Source of the DNA: Stenotrophomonas maltophilia
GTDB taxonomy: Bacteria; Pseudomonadota; Gammaproteobacteria; Xanthomonadales; Xanthomonadaceae
Length of the DNA: 64,000 bases
NCBI RefSeq assembly: GCF_002205165.1
Contig: NZ_NIVS01000011.1
Span: forward strand, 1-64,000
Reading direction: 5' to 3'
Of this stretch, positions 27,306-35,094 are shown one piece after another. A model generated the notes under the pieces. It had not been told where the DNA came from. It was given only the letters and a program-made list of their open reading frames with translations, and searched no databases. How positions within the stretch are numbered: the stretch's first letter is position 1; each line of letters opens with the position of its first letter. Position numbers and translations under genes: made by a program.

Positions 27306-27995
27306 ATGCTGCTGCACATTCCCGACGTCCTCACCGCCGAGCAGGTCACCCAGGCCCGCCAGCAGCTGGCCACGGCCGGCTGGACCGACGGTCGCCTGAC
27401 CGCGGGCTACCAGTCCGCGCAGGCCAAACACAACCTGCAGTTGCCCGAGTCCGATCCGGCCGCGCGTGCGGTCGGCTCGGCCATCCTCGATGCACTCGGG
27501 CGCAACAGCACCTTCTTCTCGGCTGCATTGCCGCGTCGCATTTTCCCGCCGCTATTCAACTGCTATCAGCCGGGGCAGACCTTCGGGTTCCATGTCGACA
27601 ACGCAGTGCGCTACGACTACACCGCCCCGGGCCAACCGCAGCCGGTGCGCACCGATCTGTCGGCCACGTTGTTCCTGAGCGATCCGGACGAGTACGAGGG
27701 CGGCGAGCTGGTGATCGAAGACACCTACGGCAACCAGCGGGTCAAACTGCCGGCCGGCCACATGGTGTTGTACCCGGGCACCAGCCTGCACCAGGTCACC
27801 CCGGTCACCGCCGGCACGCGGCTGGCCTCGTTCTTCTGGATCCAGAGCATGCTGCGCGATGACGGTCAGCGGCGCCTGATGTGGGATCTGGATGTCTCGA
27901 TCCGCCGCCTCACCCATGACCACCCCGAACACTCCGCGCTGGTGAACCTCACCGGCGTGTATCACAACCTGCTGCGGCAGTGGGCCGATGTCTGA
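27306..27995 (+). CDS. piuC: PKHD-type Fe(II)/2-oxoglutarate hydroxylase PiuC
   Basis: This 229-residue dioxygenase is of the YbiX/PiuC family. The iron ligands appear as H and D in [12 protein letters not shown] and the distal H in [18 protein letters not shown], with the arginine that binds 2-oxoglutarate. The substrate is unknown; consistent pairing with catecholate receptors suggests processing of imported siderophores. I use ATG 27306 with GGAG 6 nt upstream; a GTG at 27282 lies inside the stem-loop. The stop overlaps the next gene by 8 bp. Confidence 0.92.
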   Translation: MLLHIPDVLTAEQVTQARQQLATAGWTDGRLTAGYQSAQAKHNLQLPESDPAARAVGSAILDALGRNSTFFSAALPRRIFPPLFNCYQPGQTFGFHVDNAVRYDYTAPGQPQPVRTDLSATLFLSDPDEYEGGELVIEDTYGNQRVKLPAGHMVLYPGTSLHQVTPVTAGTRLASFFWIQSMLRDDGQRRLMWDLDVSIRRLTHDHPEHSALVNLTGVYHNLLRQWADV

Positions 27996-28701
27996 GGCAG
28001 CCCTGCCCGCGCTCGACGTGGCGCAACTGGCTGACCAGCTGCAGCACGATCCGGCCGCCGCGCTCGCCACCCTGGAAGCCACCGCGCAACGCGGCGACCC
28101 ACAGGCGCAGTACCTGCTCGGCCAGGCCCGCATGGAAGGCCGCGGCATCGCGCCCGATGCCGCTGCGGCCGTGCTCTGGTTCGAGCGCGCCGCCAACGGT
28201 GGCCTGGCCATCGCCATGAACATGCTCGGGCGCTGTCACGAACTCGGCACCGGAACGCCGGTCAACCTGCCGCTGGCCGCGGTCTGGTATCGCAAGGCGG
28301 CCGATGCCGGGCTGGACTGGGGCCTGTACAACCTGGCCAACCTGCTGGGCACCGGCCGCGGGCTGCCGCGCGATGAACGCGCCGCGTTCGCCCTGTACCT
28401 GCGCGCCGCGCGCCTCGGCCATGCCAAATCGATGAATCTGGTCGGTCGCTGCCTGGAAGACGGGATCGGCGTAGCCGCCGATCCTGCCGCGGCACCGGCG
28501 TGGTATCGACGCTCGGCCGAGGCCGGCGACTTCCGCGGCCAGGCCAGCCATGCTTCGTTGCTGCTCGCCGCCGGGGACATCGACGGTGCAGCAGACTGGC
28601 TGCGTCGCGCACTGGCGCACGGCAGTCCGTCGTTTCTGGCCCATCTGCGGCGTGCATTGGCCGCCTCGCCACACCGGGCGATCCGGGCGCTGGTCGCGTG
28701 A
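27988..28701 (+). CDS. SEL1/TPR-like repeat protein
   Basis: This 237-residue helical-repeat protein has about five SEL1-type repeats, for example [40 protein letters not shown] and [16 protein letters not shown]. No signal peptide is present, so it should act in the cytoplasm as a protein-binding scaffold. It overlaps piuC by 8 bp and completes the piuA-piuC unit. The same trio is seen next to PiuA-type receptors in related genomes (from memory). No catalytic residues are recognisable. Confidence 0.9.
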   Translation: MSEAALPALDVAQLADQLQHDPAAALATLEATAQRGDPQAQYLLGQARMEGRGIAPDAAAAVLWFERAANGGLAIAMNMLGRCHELGTGTPVNLPLAAVWYRKAADAGLDWGLYNLANLLGTGRGLPRDERAAFALYLRAARLGHAKSMNLVGRCLEDGIGVAADPAAAPAWYRRSAEAGDFRGQASHASLLLAAGDIDGAADWLRRALAHGSPSFLAHLRRALAASPHRAIRALVA

Positions 28702-28731
28702 TGGCAAGGGCTGCCGCCCATGAGTGCCCCG

Positions 28732-28780
28732 AATCATTAATCATTCTCATTTGCGTCCGCTAACGCATCTCACCTACAAT
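28732..28780 (+). promoter_or_regulatory. Fur box and promoter of the second receptor unit
   Basis: AATCATTAATCATTCTCATT (from 28732) contains overlapping ATCATT/CTCATT hexamers of a classical Fur box. It abuts TTGCGT (28751-28756), followed 18 bp later by TACAAT (28775-28780). Repression by Fe-Fur is strongly suggested. Confidence 0.75.
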
Positions 28781-28831
28781 CCCGCCGCGTTGCTGGTCGG
28801 CTCATCGACCGGCCGTTCACAGGGGTCTGCC

Positions 28832-29269
28832 TTGCGCCATCCACACCGCCACCGCAGCTTTGCTCCCGCCATGCGCGGGCGGCAGCAGGCGTTGTCGACC
28901 GTGCTGGCATGGCTGGGCGTGTTCTCGCTGCTGCTGGCCGGCCTGCCGGTGCTTGAGCGGGCGGCTCCCGGCAGCACCGTGATGGTCCTGCAGATGCCGA
29001 TGGACGAGCGCACGGGCAGCGGTGGTGAGACCACTCCCCAGGAGGAAGCCCCGGCCAAGCCGCGCCGGGTCGCCAGCGCGCGCCCTGCCCCGCCCCCCCG
29101 GCAACCGCCTTCGCTGCCGCCGGTCGTGGAATCGCTGGATGCGTTGATGGCCACCCTGGTGGCGCAGCCACCGCGGATCGTGCCCGCCATCGATTCGGCA
29201 CCGGCCACGCCGCTGCCTGCTGCACCCGGCCTGCGCGTCCAGCGCGGCCAAGCCCCACCGCAGGGCTGA
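28832..29269 (+). CDS. Small membrane protein with Pro-rich tail, upstream of receptor
   Basis: This protein of about 145 residues has one hydrophobic helix (TVLAWLGVFSLLLAGLPVL), then a Pro/Ala/Arg-rich tail rich in PPP and PAP patterns. I place the start at TTG 28832, after AGGGG and downstream of the -10 box; ATG 28871 is an alternative, while an ATG at 28724 lies upstream of the promoter. No family is recognised. It mirrors the gene at 24443 in position and layout. A role in tuning the adjacent receptor is possible but not shown. Confidence 0.5.
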   Translation: MRHPHRHRSFAPAMRGRQQALSTVLAWLGVFSLLLAGLPVLERAAPGSTVMVLQMPMDERTGSGGETTPQEEAPAKPRRVASARPAPPPRQPPSLPPVVESLDALMATLVAQPPRIVPAIDSAPATPLPAAPGLRVQRGQAPPQG

Positions 29270-29409
29270 GTCCGGCCGCCGGCGGCGCCATCGCGCCTGC
29301 CTGCGGTCCTGCGCGTTCTGCCCGCTTCGGGCCTTCCTGATTCCTGCGCGTGCTGCCGCCCTGCGGCCAGCCATGTCGCGTCCGCGTTCTCCTTTCCGAG
29401 GTTACCCCC

Positions 29410-31833
29410 ATGGCCCAGCGCCATCGTCGTCGCACGTCCCTGTCCCGCTGCACCCTGTCCATCGCCCTGCTCGGCGCGCTGAGCGCCCCGGCCTTCGCCC
29501 ACGGCGAGGTCGCCGGCCCGACCACGCTGGACAAGGTGGTCGTCACCGCCGCCGGCTTCGAACAGAAGATCGCCGATGCGCCGGCCAGCATCAGCGTGAT
29601 CAGCCGCGAAGAGCTGAGCAAGCGCCCTTACACCAGCCTGGTGGATGCGCTGCGCGACGTGGAAGGCATCGACGTGGGCATGGAGCCGACCGACAAGAAC
29701 GGCCGTGCCACCATCTCCATGCGCGGCATGCCGTCGGACTACACCCTGGTGCTGATCGACGGCCGCCGCCAGAGCAACGCCGGCAATCTGTACCCGAACA
29801 ACTTCGGCGGTGGCCAGTTCTCGTACATGCCGCCGCTGGATGCGATCGAACGCATCGAAGTGGTCCGCGGCCCGATGTCCACCCTGTACGGCTCGGATGC
29901 GATGGGCGGGGTCATCAACATCATCACCCGCCGCAACCAGACCGAGTGGCACGGCGCGGTCACCCAGGGCTTCACGGTGCAGCAGGACGACCAGTTCGGT
30001 GATGCACGCAGCACCGATGTCTACCTGAGCGGCCCGCTGATCAAGGACCGCCTGGGCGTGTCGGTGCGCGGCAGCTATTACGACGCCAAAGCCTCCAACC
30101 CGGAGTGGGACGACCTGCCGCTGCCGGACGGCACGCTGTGGTCGCGCACCATCGGTTTCGGTGCCGGCGGCAAGGCCGTGGCCAACACCAACTGGAACAC
30201 CGGCCTGCGCCTGAACTTCAACGTCAACGACGACCACGAGCTGTGGCTGGACTACGACGTGTCGCGCCAGAAGTACGACAACAGCGAAGGCCAGACCGGT
30301 ACTCTGGACAGCCTGGCCAGCCTGTGGCGCGTAGGCAATGCCACGATCCCCAACCCGAACGGCACCGGCACCCTCACCCGCCGCGTGGTGCAGCCGCGCG
30401 TGGGCTACACCGCCTACCAGCGTTACGAGCGCGACCAGCTGGCGCTGACCCATCAGGGCCGCTATGAATTCGGCACCTGGCAGACCACGCTGACCCACAT
30501 CACCAGCAACAACCTCGGCCGCTCGCTGCCGCTGACGCTGGACGAGCGGGCCGACCTGCAGACGCTGTGGAACGATGTCTGCCGCCGCACCGGTGCCGCC
30601 GCCAACTGCGCGGCCAGCGCACGCAACGGGCTGGCTGCGCTCAACCCGGCCGAGATGGCCCGCCTGCAGGCCTTCCTGCCGCGCCCGCTGCGTACGATGG
30701 AGCTGAAGGGCAACGTGCTGGACACCATGCTCGACCTGACCTTCGGCGCGCACAAGCTGACCGTCGGTGGCCAGTACAACGACACCGACATGATCGACGG
30801 CGTGTTCGGCATGGACGGCGCCGGCTACAAGAACAACGTGAAGCAGCAGCACCGCATGTGGGCGCTGTTCGCCGAGGACAACTGGTCGCTGACCGACACC
30901 CTGACCGCCACGGTCGGCGTGCGCTATGACGACCACAACATCTTCGGTAGCCACGTCAGTCCGCGCGCCTACCTGGTGTGGAACGCCAACGATGCCTGGA
31001 CCGTCAAGGGCGGCGTCAGCACCGGCTACAAGACCCCGCGTCCGGACCAGCTGTTCCCCGGCATCGTCGGCTTCGGTGGCCAGGGCGTGATCCCGCTGGT
31101 CGGCTCGCCCAACCTCAAGCCCGAAACCAGCACCAACTACGAAATCGCCGCGTACTACGAAGGCGATCGCTGGGGCTTCAACGTCACCGGCTTCCTCAAC
31201 AAGTTCGATGACAAGATCGCCAGCGGCGGCACCTTCGCCAACTGCGAAGTGGCCCCGGTCGATGGCAGCTACTGCGTGGACATCGGCCCGGGCTGGGCCG
31301 AGCTGGGCTACAGCACCTTTGGCCAGAGCGTGAACATCGACAAGGCCGAAACCCGTGGCGTCGAAGCGGCCGCCCAGGTCGATCTGCTGGACAACCTGCA
31401 GCTGCGCGGCAACTACACCTGGACCAGGAGCGAGCAGACCAGCGGCACCGGCAAGGGCCTGCCGATCACCGGCAACCCGGCCAGGCACATGGCCAATGCC
31501 AGCCTGAACTGGCAGATCAGCGAGGCGGTGAGCCTGTCGCTGATCGGCGAAGGCCGCTACGACCGCTACCGCGACACGCTGGTCAGCAACGTCGGCGGCG
31601 TCAGCAGCTCGCAGACGCGTTACTACGAGGACTACACGATCTTCCACCTCGGCGGCAGCTGGGATATCAACCCGTGGCTGACTGTCAACGCACGGGTCAA
31701 CAACCTGTTCGACAAGAACTTCGTCTCGCAGTCCTGCGTGCTGATCAGCGACAGCGACTACAGCTGCGTGGATGACTATTCCACCAAGGACCAGCGCCGC
31801 AGCTACTGGATCTCGTTGAACGCCAAGTTCTGA
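29410..31833 (+). CDS. TonB-dependent receptor, FepA/CirA type
   Basis: This 807-residue outer-membrane receptor has a signal peptide (IALLGALSAPAFAHG), a TonB-box-like LDKVVVTAAGFEQ, a plug (SISVISREELSKRPYTSLVDALRDVEGIDV...TISMRGMPSDYTLVLIDGR...VVRGPMSTLYGSDAMGGVINIITRR) and a barrel ending in LNAKF. The plug is closest in style to FepA, BfeA and CirA, receptors for linear or cyclic catecholates and colicins. The exact ligand cannot be read. It follows a strong Fur box, with an unknown small membrane protein gene between, and ends at an intrinsic terminator. Confidence 0.92.
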   Translation: MAQRHRRRTSLSRCTLSIALLGALSAPAFAHGEVAGPTTLDKVVVTAAGFEQKIADAPASISVISREELSKRPYTSLVDALRDVEGIDVGMEPTDKNGRATISMRGMPSDYTLVLIDGRRQSNAGNLYPNNFGGGQFSYMPPLDAIERIEVVRGPMSTLYGSDAMGGVINIITRRNQTEWHGAVTQGFTVQQDDQFGDARSTDVYLSGPLIKDRLGVSVRGSYYDAKASNPEWDDLPLPDGTLWSRTIGFGAGGKAVANTNWNTGLRLNFNVNDDHELWLDYDVSRQKYDNSEGQTGTLDSLASLWRVGNATIPNPNGTGTLTRRVVQPRVGYTAYQRYERDQLALTHQGRYEFGTWQTTLTHITSNNLGRSLPLTLDERADLQTLWNDVCRRTGAAANCAASARNGLAALNPAEMARLQAFLPRPLRTMELKGNVLDTMLDLTFGAHKLTVGGQYNDTDMIDGVFGMDGAGYKNNVKQQHRMWALFAEDNWSLTDTLTATVGVRYDDHNIFGSHVSPRAYLVWNANDAWTVKGGVSTGYKTPRPDQLFPGIVGFGGQGVIPLVGSPNLKPETSTNYEIAAYYEGDRWGFNVTGFLNKFDDKIASGGTFANCEVAPVDGSYCVDIGPGWAELGYSTFGQSVNIDKAETRGVEAAAQVDLLDNLQLRGNYTWTRSEQTSGTGKGLPITGNPARHMANASLNWQISEAVSLSLIGEGRYDRYRDTLVSNVGGVSSSQTRYYEDYTIFHLGGSWDINPWLTVNARVNNLFDKNFVSQSCVLISDSDYSCVDDYSTKDQRRSYWISLNAKF

Positions 31834-31883
31834 GGCGCACCGGCGCGGCGTCCCAGGTGACGTCGCGCCCGGCCTTGACCTCG

Positions 31884-31917
31884 GGCAGCGGGCCGGCAAC
31901 GGAACGCTGCCTTTTTT
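31884..31917 (+). terminator. Intrinsic terminator after the second receptor
   Basis: GGCAGCG (31884-31890) pairs with CGCTGCC (31905-31911) around a 14-nt loop, followed by six T residues. The promoter for the next operon begins 10 bp later. Confidence 0.8.
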
Positions 31918-31926
31918 GTCTACAAA

Positions 31927-31955
31927 TTGCGAATCATTCTCATCAATGGTGTAAT
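31927..31955 (+). promoter_or_regulatory. Fur-controlled promoter of the flavin-reductase operon
   Basis: TTGCGA (31927-31932) and TGTAAT (31950-31955) have exact 17-bp spacing. The Fur-box-like GCGAATCATTCTCATCAAT (31929-31947) covers the -35 and most of the spacer, the expected geometry for repression by iron-loaded Fur. Confidence 0.7.
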
Positions 31956-31983
31956 TCGCCCCTCAGTACTCTCTCCTGCGACC

Positions 31984-32622
31984 GTGGCCACCAGCGCTCC
32001 CTCTTCCAGCGTGCAACAACAACGCCGCGGCTTCTGGCTGCGCACGCTGCACCAGTGGCACTGGATCAGCTCGGCGGTGTGCCTGATCGGCATGCTGCTG
32101 TTCGCCGCGACCGGCATCACCTTGAACCACGCCTCCCGGATCGAAGCCACGCCGGAGGTAGTCAGCCGTCAGCTGGAACTGCCTGCCGAGCTGCTCGGCA
32201 AGCTCAGCGACCGCACCGATGGCAAGGCACCGATCCCGCGCGTGGCCAGCCGCTGGCTGGAGACGCAGCTCGGTATCTCGATCGGGCGCCGCCCGGCCGA
32301 ATGGTCCGATGGCGAAATCTATCTCTCCATGCCCAGCCCGGGCGCGGACGCGTGGCTCAGCATCGACCGGGAATCCGGCGCGGTGGAATACGAATCCACG
32401 GCGCGCGGCTGGGTCTCCTATTTCAACGATCTGCACAAAGGGCGCAATGCCGGGCCGGCCTGGGGTTGGTTCCTGGATATCTTCGCCGTGGCCTGCCTGG
32501 TGTTCTGCATCACCGGCCTGTTCCTGCTGCACCTGCATGCCCGCCAGCGCCGCATGACCTGGCCGCTGGTCGGCCTGGGGCTGCTGATCCCGCTGCTGAT
32601 CGCCCTGATCCTCATTCACTGA
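31984..32622 (+). CDS. PepSY-TM-like membrane protein
   Basis: This 212-residue inner-membrane protein has a short cytoplasmic N terminus, a first membrane helix (about 28-46), a periplasmic domain of about 110 residues and two C-terminal helices (about 162-182 and 194-211). The [20 protein letters not shown] start and [10 protein letters not shown] before helix 2 are typical of PepSY-associated transmembrane proteins linked to iron reduction. Histidines in both segments could bind heme, which is an inference. The GTG at 31984 is used because upstream codons overlap the promoter. It is first in a five-gene operon ending with a diflavin reductase. Confidence 0.85.
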   Translation: MATSAPSSSVQQQRRGFWLRTLHQWHWISSAVCLIGMLLFAATGITLNHASRIEATPEVVSRQLELPAELLGKLSDRTDGKAPIPRVASRWLETQLGISIGRRPAEWSDGEIYLSMPSPGADAWLSIDRESGAVEYESTARGWVSYFNDLHKGRNAGPAWGWFLDIFAVACLVFCITGLFLLHLHARQRRMTWPLVGLGLLIPLLIALILIH

Positions 32623-32645
32623 CCGTCCCCTTCCGGAGCCGCACC

Positions 32646-33164
32646 ATGCGCGTCACCCTGACCATCGCCCTGAGCGGCCTGCTGGCCACCTCGCCGGCCT
32701 ATGCCACCACCCTGGACATCAACGTCGAAGTACCCAAGCTCAACGTGGCCGAGTACCACCGCCCGTATGTGGCCGTGTGGCTGGAAGGCGCCGACCAGAA
32801 GGTGGCCGCCAACCTGTCGGTCTGGTACCAGCAGACCGGCAACGCCGAAGGCCATGGCACCAAGTGGCTGCCCGACCTGCGCCAGTGGTGGCGCAAGAGC
32901 GGCCGCACGTTGGAGGTGCCGGTGGACGGCGTGACCGGCCCGACCCGTCCGGTTGGCAAGCACGCGTTGTCATTCAACGACAAGCAGCCCGCACTCAAGG
33001 CGCTGGCACCGGGCAATTACACCCTCGTGGTAGAAGCGGTGCGCGAAGTCGGCGGCCGCGAACTGCTCAAGATCCCCTTCACCTGGCCGGTCACGTCCGC
33101 ACAGTCGGGCAAGGCCCAGGGCGCGACCGAACTCGGTCTGGTCACCCTGACCGCCAAGCCCTGA
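32646..33164 (+). CDS. DUF2271 protein with candidate flavinylation motif
   Basis: This 172-residue exported protein (signal [20 protein letters not shown]) has the DUF2271 pattern, including [13 protein letters not shown] and [20 protein letters not shown] at 94-100 resembles the ApbE target motif Dxx(S/T)GAT, whose last threonine receives FMN covalently; here proline replaces alanine, and T100 would be the acceptor. An ApbE gene lies two genes downstream, which supports the idea. I infer a periplasmic flavoprotein carrying electrons between the membrane reductase and an iron substrate. The family is formally of unknown function. Confidence 0.85.
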   Translation: MRVTLTIALSGLLATSPAYATTLDINVEVPKLNVAEYHRPYVAVWLEGADQKVAANLSVWYQQTGNAEGHGTKWLPDLRQWWRKSGRTLEVPVDGVTGPTRPVGKHALSFNDKQPALKALAPGNYTLVVEAVREVGGRELLKIPFTWPVTSAQSGKAQGATELGLVTLTAKP

Positions 33165-33189
33165 TCCCTCATCCACCTGGAGTTTTTCG

Positions 33190-33996
33190 ATGAAGCGCAC
33201 GCTCGTCCTCGCCGCCGCCATGGCCGCCGCACTTCCGTTCTCCGCCCTGGCCCACAAGGCCTGGCTGCAGCCCTCGCAGACCGTGATCGCGGGTACCAAC
33301 CCGTGGATCACCGTCGATGCGGCTGTTTCCAACGACCTGTTCTACTTCAACCATGTGCCGCTGCGCCTGGACAACCTGGTCATCACCGCGCCGGACGGCA
33401 GCACCGTGCAGCCGCAGAACGCGGCGACCGGCAAGTTCCGCAGCGTGTTCGATGTCGAACTGACCCAGCAGGGCACCTACCGCCTGGCCACGATCAACAA
33501 TGGGCTGTCGGCCAGCTGGGAAGAAGACGGCAAGCCCAAGCGCTGGCGCGGCACCCCCACCACCTTCGCCACCGAGGTACCGAAGAACGCGAAGAACCTG
33601 CAGGTCTCGCAGTCGGTCGGCCGCGTGGAAACCTTCGTCACCAATGGCACCCCGAACGACACCGCGCTCAAGCCGACCAACCAGGGCATCGAGATGATCG
33701 CGCTGGCCCACCCGAACGATCTGGTCGCCGGTGAAGCCGCGCGCTTCCGCGTGCTGGTCGACGGCAAGCCGACCGCCGGGCTGGACTTCGAGATCACCCG
33801 TGGCGGTACCCGGTACCGCAATGCGCAGGACGAGATCAAGGTCAGCACCGATGCCAAGGGCGAGTTTGCCGTCACCTGGCCCGAAGCGGGCATGTACTGG
33901 CTGGAGACCGGCACCGAGGACAGCAAGACGTCGATCAAGGAAGCCAAGAAGCGTCGCCTGAGCTACGTGGCCACGCTGGAAGTGCTGCCGGAGTAA
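33190..33996 (+). CDS. DUF4198 periplasmic protein
   Basis: This 268-residue exported protein has a signal peptide ending SALA; the mature chain opens HKAWLQPS, the histidine-first N terminus common in DUF4198 and NikM-like proteins and a possible metal ligand. Two Ig-like beta domains follow. The family is linked to metal uptake but not biochemically defined. It is in the iron-regulated operon between the DUF2271 and ApbE genes. Ribosome site CTGGAG lies 7 nt upstream. Confidence 0.85.
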   Translation: MKRTLVLAAAMAAALPFSALAHKAWLQPSQTVIAGTNPWITVDAAVSNDLFYFNHVPLRLDNLVITAPDGSTVQPQNAATGKFRSVFDVELTQQGTYRLATINNGLSASWEEDGKPKRWRGTPTTFATEVPKNAKNLQVSQSVGRVETFVTNGTPNDTALKPTNQGIEMIALAHPNDLVAGEAARFRVLVDGKPTAGLDFEITRGGTRYRNAQDEIKVSTDAKGEFAVTWPEAGMYWLETGTEDSKTSIKEAKKRRLSYVATLEVLPE

Positions 33997-34033
33997 CCGC
34001 CTTCGGCGTGCATTGCACCGTCCACCTCACCCC

Positions 34034-34061
34034 GCCCCGGTCGGACCCGACAGGGGCTTTT
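34034..34061 (+). terminator. Internal terminator-like hairpin before apbE
   Basis: A two-part stem, GCCCC (34034-34038) with GGGGC (34053-34057) and GTCGG (34040-34044) with CCGAC (34047-34051), is followed by TTTT. It lies 37 bp after the DUF4198 stop and 53 bp before apbE. It may set a lower level of the two downstream genes. Confidence 0.6.
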
Positions 34062-34113
34062 CACCTGACGCAGTCCGGCCATCGGGCTTACTGGTCCCGA
34101 CGTGCCCACCCCC

Positions 34114-35094
34114 ATGAACAACCCGGTTCTCGACATCGCCAGCCTAGGTGGCCACACCATGGGCACCACCTGGCAGGTAAAACTGGCCGTGGCGCCCACC
34201 CGCGACCTGCACCCGCTGCACGCCGGCATCCAGGCACAGCTCGACACCGTGGTCGCGCAGATGAGTACGTGGGAAGCCGACAGCGATATCTCACGCTTCA
34301 ACCGTGCGGCCGCCGGTGAATGGCAGACGCTGCCACCGCTGTTCGACACGGTGATGCAGTGCGCACTGGACATCGCACAGCGCAGCGGCGGCGCCTTCGA
34401 TCCCACCGTGGGCCCCTTGGTGGCGCTGTGGGGGTTCGGTGCGCAGGCACAGGCACAGCGCATTCCCGACGCTGCCACCCTCGCCGCGACCCGCGCGCGG
34501 TGTGGCTGGGACCGTCTGCAGTGGCAGCCCGGTCGCCTGCGCCAACCCGGCGGACTGGCACTGGATCTCTCGGCGATCGCCAAGGGCTTTGGTGTCGATC
34601 AGGTCAGCGCGTGGCTGCGCCGGAACGGGGTGGACGCGGCGCTGGTGGACGTGGGGGGCGAGCTGCATGGGTTTGGCCACAAGCCCGATGGGCAGCCGTG
34701 GCGTGTGCTGGTGGAATCCTCGCCGGAAGACGATGCACAGGCAGACCATCCGCCGCGCGTGCTGGCGCTGAGCGAGCGCGCCGTGGCCACTTCCGGTGAT
34801 CGTTGGCACCACTTCGAACACGGCGGCGAGCAGTTCAGCCACACGCTGGATCCGCGCATCGGGGCACCGGTCACGCGCGCGGCGGCGGCGGTCACCGTGG
34901 TCGCCGCCAGCGCCATGCACGCCGACGCCTGGGCCACGGCGTTGACCGTGATGGGCCGCGACGACGGCATGGCATTTGCACGCACCCATGCGTTGGCCGC
35001 ACGCTTTGTCAGCCGTGGTGCGCAAGGCATCGAGGAATCCATGAGTCCCGCATTCGAGCAGTTGCTTGCCGATGACCGCGTGGGCGCGGCATGA
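34114..35094 (+). CDS. apbE: FAD:protein FMN transferase ApbE
   Basis: This protein of about 326 residues covalently attaches FMN from FAD to threonine in target proteins. The family signatures are GGHTMGTTWQVKL near the N terminus, GGAFDPTVGPLVALWGFG, LDLSAIAKGFGVD and VATSGDRWHHFE. It lacks a clear lipoprotein signal or export signal, so it may act in the cytoplasm or use an undetected route; most relatives work outside the cytoplasm. ATG 34114 is chosen; GTG 34102 is in frame and neither has a good ribosome site. The stop overlaps the diflavin reductase start by four bases. The likely target is the DUF2271 protein in the same operon. Confidence 0.93.
   Translation: MNNPVLDIASLGGHTMGTTWQVKLAVAPTRDLHPLHAGIQAQLDTVVAQMSTWEADSDISRFNRAAAGEWQTLPPLFDTVMQCALDIAQRSGGAFDPTVGPLVALWGFGAQAQAQRIPDAATLAATRARCGWDRLQWQPGRLRQPGGLALDLSAIAKGFGVDQVSAWLRRNGVDAALVDVGGELHGFGHKPDGQPWRVLVESSPEDDAQADHPPRVLALSERAVATSGDRWHHFEHGGEQFSHTLDPRIGAPVTRAAAAVTVVAASAMHADAWATALTVMGRDDGMAFARTHALAARFVSRGAQGIEESMSPAFEQLLADDRVGAA

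Noticed and set aside
28774-31899. Long open frame of 1041 codons on the minus strand
   Set aside because: It lies antisense to the receptor gene and has Val/Ala/His/Gln-rich translation typical of a shadow frame in GC-rich DNA. The plus-strand receptor has clear domains.
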